Positions 8,038-14,501 of a DNA stretch of 24,093 nucleotides are shown piece by piece. This DNA is from UBA8524 sp964215915. Lineage in GTDB: Bacteria > Bacteroidota > Bacteroidia > UBA8524. Under the pieces are notes generated by a model. The model was not told where the DNA came from, did no database searches, and saw only the letters and a list, made by a program, of their open reading frames with translations. Positions within the stretch are counted from its first letter, which is position 1. Each line of letters starts with the position of its first letter. The translations under genes and the position numbers were made by a program. The DNA is taken from assembly GCA_964215915.1 (NCBI GenBank), contig CAXPEB010000056.1, positions 1 to 24,093 on the forward strand, given 5' to 3'.

Positions 8038-8457
8038 ATGAAAAACACCTTATTGTTCAGCGCATTGATACTGGCACTTGGCATGACCTCCTGCGGCAAT
8101 GCCCAGCAATCCGAAGCTCCGGGCCAAAAGCAGGAAAGGGCTCAGGTTCGGAATATCGGTCAGAATGAAGCCGTTCCGATGCTCAACGACAGTTCTGTGG
8201 TGGTGATCGATGTTCGCACTGCCGGCGAAGTTTCCGATGGGTTCATCGAAGGTGCGGATATGTTCCTGGACGTCAGTAACGGCGATTTCCAATCGGCACT
8301 GGCCACCCTGGATCCCAATAAAAAATACCTGCTTTACTGCCGCAGCGGCGGAAGAAGCAGTCGTGCTGCCGGCATGATGATCAATGCCGGATTCAAAGAC
8401 GTGTATAATCTCAACGGAGGAATCGGCAGTTGGTCGGGACCGGTGAAAAACCAATGA
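8038..8457 (+). CDS. Rhodanese-domain lipoprotein
   Basis: The 139-aa protein carries a lipoprotein signal ending in LGMTSC (lipidated Cys19). A single rhodanese domain follows: VVVIDVRTAGEVSDGFIEGA, then the active-site loop YCRSGGRSSRAA with catalytic Cys101, and LNGGIGSW at the C-terminus. The predicted role is sulfur transfer (thiosulfate or persulfide) at the envelope. The TGA stop overlaps the ATG of the YeiH-type exporter (ATGA), so the two are translationally coupled and probably handle the same sulfur species. Confidence 0.9.
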   Translation: MKNTLLFSALILALGMTSCGNAQQSEAPGQKQERAQVRNIGQNEAVPMLNDSSVVVIDVRTAGEVSDGFIEGADMFLDVSNGDFQSALATLDPNKKYLLYCRSGGRSSRAAGMMINAGFKDVYNLNGGIGSWSGPVKNQ

Positions 8458-9434
8458 CCGGAACTAACCCACCGGTATACTCCGGTTATGTGTGGGTAGT
8501 GTTAACGGGAGGCATCGCCTGGGCTTTGTCTCCCGTCTTAGTGTTCCTGAATCCCGTTATCCTCGCCCTTTTGTTGGGCATCCTGGCCGGCAACCTATTC
8601 CGTCCGGGAAAGCAGGCTGCTGCAGGGATCGGCTTTTTTGCCGGAAGGGGACTGGAATTCGCCATTGTATTGCTTGCTTTTGGTATCGATTACCGGAGAC
8701 TCAGCGGCATCGGGTGGCAAACCCTGGTTTTTCTCGTGGTGGCTATGGGGCTGTTCCTTTTCCTGATCCCACGTCTTTCCAAACGTTTCCGTTGTCCGGG
8801 TGATAGCGGCATCCTGATCGGGTTCGGGACAGCCATATGCGGCAGCAGCGCTATTGCGGCATTATCTCCCAGGCTGAAAAGCAGCGCCGAAGACACCGGC
8901 ATTGCCATGGCGGTGGTGAATCTGCTGGGAACCCTCCTCATGCTGGCACTTCCACCTCTGTTCCGGTACTTCGGACTCGAAGATCATTCCGTAGCTTATT
9001 TCCTGGGCAGTTCCCTGCATGCTGTAGGCAATGTGGCCGGAGCCGCATACCCATTTGGAGAAGAGGTGTTGTCCGAAGCCCTGAGCATGAAACTGGCCCG
9101 CGTGGCGCTGCTTACCCCCGCTTTATTTTTTGTGGCTTTTTTATTGAATCGCAGGAAAAACGGCAATGGTTCCGGCCGGCTGTCCATACCCTGGTACCTC
9201 TGGGCATTCCTGGGAATTACGGTACTGAATTCATTGATCACGCTTCCTGCTCCCTTACTTGGCGGACTGAAAGTCTCCGGAGAAATTGTCCTGACCCTGG
9301 CGATGGCCGGTATCGGATGGAAGCTGCGGCTGGGGTCTCTTATCCGCAGCGGAAAAAAGGGCTTACTTTTCGGGGTGGTGGCTTACCTGCTGTATAGCAT
9401 GCTGTTGTTAATCCCCATGTTGGTTTTCCGTTAA
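8454..9434 (+). CDS. YeiH/UPF0324 family putative sulfate exporter
   Basis: The 326-aa polytopic membrane protein has about ten hydrophobic segments. The family signature GFGTAICGSSAIAALSP lies near residues 121-137, with AMAVVNLLGTLLMLALPP and HAVGNVAGAA further on. The family is predicted to export sulfate or sulfite-like anions, with little direct evidence. The frame is open upstream to a TTG at 8430, but the ATG at 8454 overlapping the rhodanese stop is the natural start. The last 27 bp overlap the 3' end of the convergent Ada-type gene. Confidence 0.85.
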   Translation: MTGTNPPVYSGYVWVVLTGGIAWALSPVLVFLNPVILALLLGILAGNLFRPGKQAAAGIGFFAGRGLEFAIVLLAFGIDYRRLSGIGWQTLVFLVVAMGLFLFLIPRLSKRFRCPGDSGILIGFGTAICGSSAIAALSPRLKSSAEDTGIAMAVVNLLGTLLMLALPPLFRYFGLEDHSVAYFLGSSLHAVGNVAGAAYPFGEEVLSEALSMKLARVALLTPALFFVAFLLNRRKNGNGSGRLSIPWYLWAFLGITVLNSLITLPAPLLGGLKVSGEIVLTLAMAGIGWKLRLGSLIRSGKKGLLFGVVAYLLYSMLLLIPMLVFR

Positions 9435-10286
9435 TCCGGGTTCCCGGTTTTCATGTACGGCTTCCCAGGCGATCATTGCCGTTTTTCGGTCTGCTCCCCA
9501 CCTGTAATTCCCGAACTCCCCGCTTGCCCGGATAACCCGATGACAGGGAATGAGATAGGCCACCGGGTTACTCCCCACCGCCGTACCCACGGCCCGGGAG
9601 GCATTGGGCTGCCCGAGTTGCGTGGCTATTTCGGAATAGGTGCTTAACGCTCCCGACGGGATTTTCAGCAGGCATTCCCAGACCTTAAGCTGGAACTCGG
9701 TCCCGCGGAGGTGCAGCCGGATCTCCGGCAAATCATCCCGGTCGCCCTGGAAAACAGCCAGTGCACGGTCCTGCCATTCATCCTGCCCTTCCGAAAAACG
9801 TGCAGCCGGAAATTTCTGCTGCAGGGCATTTAATGCCTCTGTTTCCTCATCGGTATAAGCCAGGTGACAAACCCCTTTATCGGTGGATGCCACCAACAGA
9901 CGACCGAAAACACCGGTGGCAAAACGGTAGCGGATCTCCAGCCGCTCTGCCCCATTTTTGTATTCGGCGGGGGTCATGCCTTCTATGGATACGAACAGAT
10001 CATGAAGCCGGCTGGTAGCTGATAGTCCGGTTTCTTCGGCCAATTCCGCCAGGCGCATTTTGGGGTTCTGTTCCAGCAGGCTTTTGGCGTATTCGAGGCT
10101 GGTGTATTGCAGGAACTTTTTGGGACTGACCCCGGCCCAGTCGCGGAAGACCCGCTGAAAATGTTCGGGGCTCAGGTGTACGATGCCGGCGATATCCTTT
10201 AGCGAAGGCTGGGCTTTGAAATTCTCCCGGATATAGGCAATGGCTTCTGCCACCCGCTGGTAATTCACTTCTTCGCTGCTGTTCAT
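9408..10286 (-). CDS. AraC-type regulator fused to methylated-DNA--cysteine methyltransferase (Ada-like)
   Basis: The 292-aa protein has two parts. Residues ~8-112 form an AraC-type double HTH (AEAIAYIRENF, HLSPEHFQRVFRDWAGVSPKKFLQY, GLSATSRLHDLF, GMTPAEYK). Residues ~120-280 form an O6-alkylguanine-DNA methyltransferase with GTEFQLKVWECLLKIPSG, the Arg finger stretch NASRAVGTAVGSNP and the acceptor site IPCHRVI (Cys248). The N-terminal Cys4 zinc domain of E. coli Ada, which senses phosphotriesters, is absent, so this is the short Ada variant common outside enterics. The likely role is alkylation repair and possibly autoregulation. It is convergent with the exporter, overlapping it by 27 bp. 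Confidence 0.92.
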   Translation of the reverse strand: MNSSEEVNYQRVAEAIAYIRENFKAQPSLKDIAGIVHLSPEHFQRVFRDWAGVSPKKFLQYTSLEYAKSLLEQNPKMRLAELAEETGLSATSRLHDLFVSIEGMTPAEYKNGAERLEIRYRFATGVFGRLLVASTDKGVCHLAYTDEETEALNALQQKFPAARFSEGQDEWQDRALAVFQGDRDDLPEIRLHLRGTEFQLKVWECLLKIPSGALSTYSEIATQLGQPNASRAVGTAVGSNPVAYLIPCHRVIRASGEFGNYRWGADRKTAMIAWEAVHENREPGLTENQHGD

Positions 10287-10498
10287 GCCGTATGGATGGA
10301 TTCAAAGATCGTATGCCGGTCAGGAAAAGAAAATCCGTTTCTTGGGAAGGTTGAGGTTATTGTGGTCAAAGAAAGAATCGCCTGGCTGGGCCCCGGACTT
10401 TCTAAATGGGTCTGATTATTCCTATAAGCATCCCAAAGATCCGGACTGGTTAGAAGTTGGAATTTACTAACTTTAAAATCAGTCAGTATGAAAAACCA
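10287..10498. other. Intergenic region upstream of Ada-like gene
   Basis: No confident gene is seen. A short open stretch ending at 10470 (tail SYKHPKDPDWLEVGIY) looks protein-like but has no credible start or family, and may be a relic. The region must hold the promoter of the minus-strand Ada-like gene, but I see no clear consensus. Confidence 0.4.
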
Positions 10499-10526
10499 AA
10501 GCCCTCACAGGATCTCTGCGAGGGCT
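10491..10526 (-). terminator. Duplicated tRNA-Arg terminator (left copy)
   Basis: The stem of 10500-10510 with about 10516-10526 contains one G-T pair. On the minus strand a T-rich run follows (revcomp of 10491-10499). It corresponds to the terminator of the intact tRNA-Arg at 15643-15665; the loop side differs by a few bases. It forms part of the left repeat of the island. Confidence 0.7.
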
Positions 10527-10605
10527 TATTTTAGTGGTACACCCAATAGGATTCGAACCTATGACCTACTGCTTAGAAGGCAGTTGCTCTATCCAGCTGA
10601 GCTAT
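10514..10605. repeat. Left 92-bp direct repeat (attachment-site-like)
   Basis: Bases 10514-10605 are identical to 15655-15746. The repeat covers part of the terminator and all but the last six bases of the tRNA-Arg gene at its 5' acceptor side. The paired copy is intact tRNA-Arg. The tRNA 3' end faces the enclosed segment at the right copy and the host at the left copy, as expected for att sites after integration into a tRNA gene. Confidence 0.8.
10535..10605 (-). pseudogene. Truncated tRNA-Arg(TCT) copy lacking the 5' acceptor strand
   Basis: The copy is identical to the intact tRNA-Arg from the encoded 3' CCA back to the base of the D-arm side. After 10605 the sequence reads TGCAAATG instead of GGGTGC, so the 5' acceptor strand cannot pair and the copy should not form a functional tRNA. 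It marks the far end of the inserted segment. Confidence 0.85.
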
Positions 10606-10679
10606 TGCAAATGCTGGAGTTTCTTTCCTGTCGCCTTCGTACTCAAGCTACCCTCAAACCAAGGCCGGTTTTACATTAA

Positions 10680-10964
10680 TTATTTTTCTAAGAAGTAACT
10701 CGCGTTTAATACAAGCGCTCCCTCATTGACCGTGCCTTGTTGTTCCGACTTAAGAACTCCATTGACATATATCCATGCAGTAGCAGAGCCTTGTTCCACC
10801 ATATAAAGCAGGCCTCCAAGAGCTACTCCCATGTTGGTTTGGTCATCAATCGTAATAGTTTTACTCCAGGTTTCCCTGATGTTACATTAATTTGCTCTGC
10901 ATTTCCGGTGATTATAGAGTATGACAAGGTATTGTTATAGTTTGTATCCAACTGTAGGATCAGC
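10680..10964 (-). pseudogene. Frameshifted small secreted-protein-like remnant
   Basis: On the minus strand the open tail ends FLEK-stop at 10680-10682 and reads back through IYVNGVLKSEQQGTVNEGA, GVALGGLLYMVEQGSATAW and TITIDDQTN. At about 10860 an A6 run breaks the frame: removing one A would join it to TWSK, and SYSIITGNAEQINVTSG lies upstream in another frame. The reconstructed order resembles the small Ig-like (MmpS-like) domains of Bacteroidota lipoproteins, but this is a pattern impression only. No start codon or signal peptide is visible. Confidence 0.5.
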
Positions 10965-11368
10965 CTATATACCAGTCCATTTTAAGCCGCCTGCAGGTCT
11001 TGTATAGGTGTATGCAGCCTCAGGATCAGCCTGATAAGCATAAACGTTAGCATCATGACTTCTCCGGTGCTCTTTTTAATGTACTCATGGGTTCACGTTC
11101 TGACCGTTCGATAGCCCCAGGTAGTTTTGAACCTACTAGTTCTTAGCTACCGGTTCATCAAATGTGGAGGAACCGACACTTTTCTTACCGTAGCATGATG
11201 CTTTCCAGTAGCCTGGCTCATGGCCAGTTCCGCATCTCCAGTTAATTCCAAAGTGAAGAAAGTCCTGCCATCTTTTGCCTGACGTTCTGTGTAATTGGCG
11301 ATTGTTACTATGTTTCTTAAGGTTTTTTGTGATGAATTTTTGTTTGTAGAAGCTTTATGGCAGATCAC
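10965..11368 (-). pseudogene. Multiply frameshifted conserved hypothetical
   Basis: An open frame from a GTG at 11368 gives NIVTIANYTERQAKDGRTFF, LELTGDAELAMSQATGKHHA and TVRKVSV, then stops at 11147. Sensible sequence resumes in other frames: SSTFDEPVAKN, VGSKLPGAIERSERE, HEYIKKSTGEVMMLT and finally NVYAYQADPEAAYTY to TRPAGGLKWTGI-stop at 10965. The pieces follow in order without large gaps, so this was one protein of roughly 130 residues now broken by at least three frameshifts or stops. I do not recognise its function. Confidence 0.55.
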
Positions 11369-11661
11369 TGACCTTTATACAGAATCAAGAGGGGGTTGCC
11401 CGCTTCCAAAATCAAGGTGGGGGTTGTTAAGGGGATAGCCCATTATAGCCCAACATACGACTGCCGGCATACTTGTAAAGAAACTAACCAGACTAGCGAG
11501 AAGGGAAATTCCACTCATTCCAACTGAATGAAGATTTAGTTCTTTATACCCAGGACACCCATATCAACATTAAAGTGACAGTTGGGGCATAACTCTTTGT
11601 CCTTTAGTATTCTGACTCCATTCTTGTTACCGATATTTGTTGTACAATAAAAACTAACGAG
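11369..11661. other. Region before nuclease gene, with possible zinc-ribbon relic
   Basis: No intact gene is seen. On the minus strand 11536-11660 is open and would encode a 41-residue tail, including GVRILKDKELCPNCHFNVD. Its CPNC motif looks like part of a zinc ribbon. The open frame continues into the antisense of the nuclease gene, so only the tail can be a relic. The promoter of the nuclease operon must lie here, but no clear consensus can be pointed to. Confidence 0.35.
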
Positions 11662-12477
11662 ATGGATTTGAACAAGTTTCAAAAACAGGCCGATCAGATG
11701 GCTAAATTTATAATTCCGGACCCTTTCGCAGGATTCAGAGAAACACAAGAAAAACTAAACCAGCTAATGGAGTCGCATCGAAAAATTCAGGAAATGACAG
11801 ATACGATACTTGCACCGATGCGTGCTGTAAAACCATTTAACGACTGGACAAGCGGAGTGACTGCTTGGTCGGACGGACTATACTCCGTGAATCCAATGAT
11901 GAGAAGCCTTGGTTTCGGAAACCCATTTCCTCCGGGAATCAATTTCGAAAGTATACTAGGATATAGTCCATTTGGTGCAACGGAATACTTTATTCCCAGT
12001 TTTCCTGAAGAAGCACCGAAAAAGGAAAAGATCATCATCGTCAGTGATATTAAAGCAATTATAAGAGACATTTATATGGACAATGATCTCTTATATACAG
12101 TGGACCCCAGGAGGTTCGAAGAAATTGTTGCTGAGCTTCTTTATCATCAGGGCTGGCAAGTTGAACTAACTGGTCAAACCCGAGATGGAGGTCGAGATAT
12201 AATTGCAATAAGTAACATCCATGGATTTCCTTTCAGGTGCTTAGTTGAGTGTAAAAGATATGGTAAGAAAAGACCTGTTCGGATTGAATTAATTAGAAGT
12301 TTCTATGAAGTTATAGAAGACGAAAAGGCAAACAAAGGCATTATGGTTACTTCCTCCTATTATACACGTGACGCTAAGCAACACCAAACCAAAAAAGGAA
12401 CGAGACTGGACTTAGTAGAGCATCAAGGCATTGTAGACTGGGTAAGTGATTACATCATAAACCCTAATAAAATATAA
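11662..12477 (+). CDS. Mrr-type restriction endonuclease domain protein
   Basis: The 271-aa protein has an N-terminal part of about 140 residues with no recognisable domain (helical start, then a Pro/Gly/aromatic-rich stretch at 85-115). An Mrr-type PD-(D/E)xK nuclease domain follows at about 145-250. It shows RRFEEIVAELLYHQGW (conserved Glu near 153-154), TRDGGRDIIAIS (catalytic D179), LVECKRYG (E196-x-K198) and a later GIMVTSSYYTRDAKQ. All core catalytic residues are present, so it should be active on DNA. The family cuts modified or foreign DNA; the N-terminal part would set specificity. It is followed after 2 nt by the RES-like gene, so the pair forms an operon. Confidence 0.87.
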   Translation: MDLNKFQKQADQMAKFIIPDPFAGFRETQEKLNQLMESHRKIQEMTDTILAPMRAVKPFNDWTSGVTAWSDGLYSVNPMMRSLGFGNPFPPGINFESILGYSPFGATEYFIPSFPEEAPKKEKIIIVSDIKAIIRDIYMDNDLLYTVDPRRFEEIVAELLYHQGWQVELTGQTRDGGRDIIAISNIHGFPFRCLVECKRYGKKRPVRIELIRSFYEVIEDEKANKGIMVTSSYYTRDAKQHQTKKGTRLDLVEHQGIVDWVSDYIINPNKI

Positions 12478-12479
12478 AG

Positions 12480-13697
12480 GTGTCTTTTGATAAATTTGAA
12501 TTTTGTACCGCTGAGGAAATTGATTCAAGATTTCAATCAATCATTAAAGACTGCACCGGGAAGGAAGACTATGGCGAGATTAAGAAAATTATTCAAGCAA
12601 CTTTAGGCAATACGATTTTACCGATAACACTTCTAGAACCCGGCTATGAGTTCCAAGTATATAGAGTTACCCAAGAATATTTGGGGTTTAAAGAAGCAGA
12701 TGCAGATTGCTATTCACATCCTCCCGCTGACGTAGTTGAACGTAATCGGGCGAATATTCAACGTCATCCAGTACTTTATACTTCCTTTAACGTAGCGACT
12801 GCCTTGAGAGAGGCTATTCCCAGAATCAATGTCGACAAAAGTTTTTTTGTTTCCGAATGGACCATCAACATTACTCAAAAGACAAACCTGTTCACCTTAG
12901 TTATAAATTCTAAAACAATTGAAGGAAAATTCCTTACCTCTCCTTTAGTTAAAAACCTTTTAGACCAGTTGCATAGGTTCTTCGAGAACCATCCTAATTA
13001 CGACAAAGATGGTTTCCAGCAATTGCTAATAAAATATGGAGACATGTTTTCATCTCTTGATAAAGACTTATATAATATCTCATCATCAATTGCTCATGGT
13101 GCCCTGTATGAGGCAAGAAAACAAGGTGCCATGATTCCGATATTAATGTACCCTTCAATGATTTCTGGGTTTCATATGCTGAACTTTGCATTTCATCCTG
13201 ACTTTGTTAAGAGCCAGGATATGAAACTGTCAAAAGTTGTTGAATATCAAATTGATGAAATAAAAGATGATGGCATAAAGGGTAGGTACAAAAGACGGGG
13301 ATTAAACATAGATGGCCAGATTAAATGGCTCAATTACAAGTCAGAATTGGAGGAAGTGTTTTTGGATGATGATGTTAAGGCTGTGATTGATGGCAAAAAG
13401 GTGTTCGAAGGGGAAAAAGCCCTTAGTTTGAAAATTGCGGATACCAAAAGTACTTTGAAAGACATATTGGGAAATTTATTCTATCATGGTATTAAAGGAA
13501 CATGCCATGTATTTTACCCAACCACTGACGCCCAGGACATGTTTGACTACTCAACCATCCGAGAACAAGTGTATTCTGTCCTCGATCTGAATAAGAATGC
13601 GATACAAGTCATTGTAAACGGTAAAAAAAGATCAATAACAAGATTGATTTCAAGAGTTCAGTGGAAGGGTACGGTCTTTCTTGATCCTAAGTTTTAG
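12480..13697 (+). CDS. RES-domain-like (NAD+ phosphorylase-type) protein, operon partner of Mrr-type nuclease
   Basis: The 405-aa protein starts at GTG 2 nt after the nuclease stop. Residues ~55-245 match the RES pattern: YEFQVYRVTQ (Arg62), VERNRANIQRHPVLYTSFN (R90, Y100), TALREAIP (Glu111), VSEWTI, and ILMYPSMISGFHMLNFAF (Ser226, Asn235), i.e. the R...Y...E...S order of NAD+-degrading RES toxins. The ~50 N-terminal residues and ~160 C-terminal residues have no recognised domain. Classical RES toxins are about 150-230 aa and paired with an Xre antitoxin; this one is longer and paired with a nuclease. I infer an abortive-infection-like NAD+ depletion role. The RES call rests on motif order, not a search. 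Confidence 0.65.
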   Translation: MSFDKFEFCTAEEIDSRFQSIIKDCTGKEDYGEIKKIIQATLGNTILPITLLEPGYEFQVYRVTQEYLGFKEADADCYSHPPADVVERNRANIQRHPVLYTSFNVATALREAIPRINVDKSFFVSEWTINITQKTNLFTLVINSKTIEGKFLTSPLVKNLLDQLHRFFENHPNYDKDGFQQLLIKYGDMFSSLDKDLYNISSSIAHGALYEARKQGAMIPILMYPSMISGFHMLNFAFHPDFVKSQDMKLSKVVEYQIDEIKDDGIKGRYKRRGLNIDGQIKWLNYKSELEEVFLDDDVKAVIDGKKVFEGEKALSLKIADTKSTLKDILGNLFYHGIKGTCHVFYPTTDAQDMFDYSTIREQVYSVLDLNKNAIQVIVNGKKRSITRLISRVQWKGTVFLDPKF

Positions 13698-13701
13698 AAT
13701 A

Positions 13702-13974
13702 TGTGAAATAGTTCCGACTTAATCTAACAGTAAAGGGTTAATTTTAAATGAATTAAAAGAAAATACAAACCCCATAAACTGTCAAATCATGAATGTAGAA
13801 TCGAAGTTAATCAAGGTAGGATTGCTCAACCTTGCAGAACAATTAAGGAACGTCTCACATGCCTACAAAGTGATGGGCTATAGCAGAGACAGTTTCTATC
13901 GGATCAAAGAGCTTTATGAAACCGGAGGCGAGATTGCCTTGCAGGAAATCAGCTGTAAGAAGCCCAATTATTAG
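13702..13974 (+). mobile_element. IS481-type insertion sequence remnant (left end and transposase N-terminus)
   Basis: About 87 bp of AT-rich leader, possibly starting at the IS end TGTGAAATAGTTCCGACTT (13702), precede an ATG at 13789. It encodes 61 residues that match the N-terminal helix-turn-helix of Bacteroidota IS481-like transposases: VGLLNLAEQLRNVSHAYKVMGYSR, DSFYRIKELYETGGEIAL and QEISCKKPN. The catalytic DDE part and the right end are missing. The fragment stops where the convergent Cys-rich gene ends, so a deletion or recombination removed the rest. It is non-functional. Confidence 0.75.
13789..13974 (+). pseudogene. Truncated IS481-family transposase (N-terminal HTH only)
   Basis: A 61-codon open frame begins MNVESKLIKVGLLNLAEQL and runs to a TAG just after KKPNY. 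Intact relatives are typically about 300 residues or more with a DDE integrase core, which is wholly absent here. The last 4 bp overlap the stop region of the minus-strand gene at 13971. It might bind the IS end as a short HTH protein, but decay is the simpler reading. Confidence 0.75.
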
Positions 13975-14387
13975 GTCGTAGAATCGCACCACGACCCACC
14001 ATTACACTGATTATCGCATTTTGAGCCACCGTTGCAACTGTTATCACATTTGGCTCCGCCGTTGCAAGCATTATCGCACTTCGCTAACATCAATTTTCCA
14101 GATATTTTTTCCGGCGTATTCGCCAAAATCAATTGATCGACATTTTCAGGCAATTTCGGGTTATGATGAATGAATTTGCCATAGTATTTTAAACAATACT
14201 CCCTATATATCCTAGTGTGAAGAATGAAATTATGCCAGACCTCGTCGACCTCTTGAGTTGGTATGGCAACAGATTTTTCCATAACCTCTTTAAAATACAA
14301 TTCGAGTTTCAGATGTAATTCTTCAGACCGTTCGAGGGAACAGTGCTGCTTATAGGCATAATGCTGTATTACAAATTTCGGGATCAT
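13971..14387 (-). CDS. WH-motif (DUF1399/GRDP-like) protein with Cys-rich C-terminal repeats
   Basis: The 138-aa protein has a helical body with VDEVWHNFILHTRIYREYC (W51-H52, H57) and YYGKFIHHNP (H74-H75). This pattern is seen in bacterial proteins related to the DUF1399/glycine-rich domain proteins; their function is unknown. The C-terminus (residues 103-138) is a tandem array of three 10-residue units KCDNxCNGGx plus a partial fourth (WCD), giving seven regularly spaced cysteines and a repetitive 30-bp DNA period at about 13974-14081. It has no signal peptide, so the Cys array is cytosolic and could bind metal or be a modification target. It reads away from the RES gene at 14502 and towards the IS fragment. 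Confidence 0.65.
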   Translation of the reverse strand: MIPKFVIQHYAYKQHCSLERSEELHLKLELYFKEVMEKSVAIPTQEVDEVWHNFILHTRIYREYCLKYYGKFIHHNPKLPENVDQLILANTPEKISGKLMLAKCDNACNGGAKCDNSCNGGSKCDNQCNGGSWCDSTT

Positions 14388-14501
14388 GAATTTAGTCTTA
14401 TAAGTATAAATTTACATAAATTGGAGGGTCGTTCAAGCAGGCATTGCAACTTTCATTTCGAGAAATAAGCGAGACAACCTGCCGGAACACATTTAAGGCT
14501 A

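Noticed and set aside
10488..10679. Open frame across the truncated tRNA-Arg copy
   Set aside because: It reads tRNA sequence (RIRTYDLLLRR) and has no protein family character.
11536..11748. 70-codon minus-strand frame with CPNC motif as a real gene
   Set aside because: Its first third is antisense to the nuclease start, and only the tail looks protein-like; kept only as a possible relic.
10742..13722. Shared 12-mer GTTCCGACTTAA at 10742-10753 and 13711-13722 as possible paired IS ends
   Set aside because: Both are in the same orientation rather than inverted, and the first is explained as coding sequence (LKSEQ) of the pseudogene.
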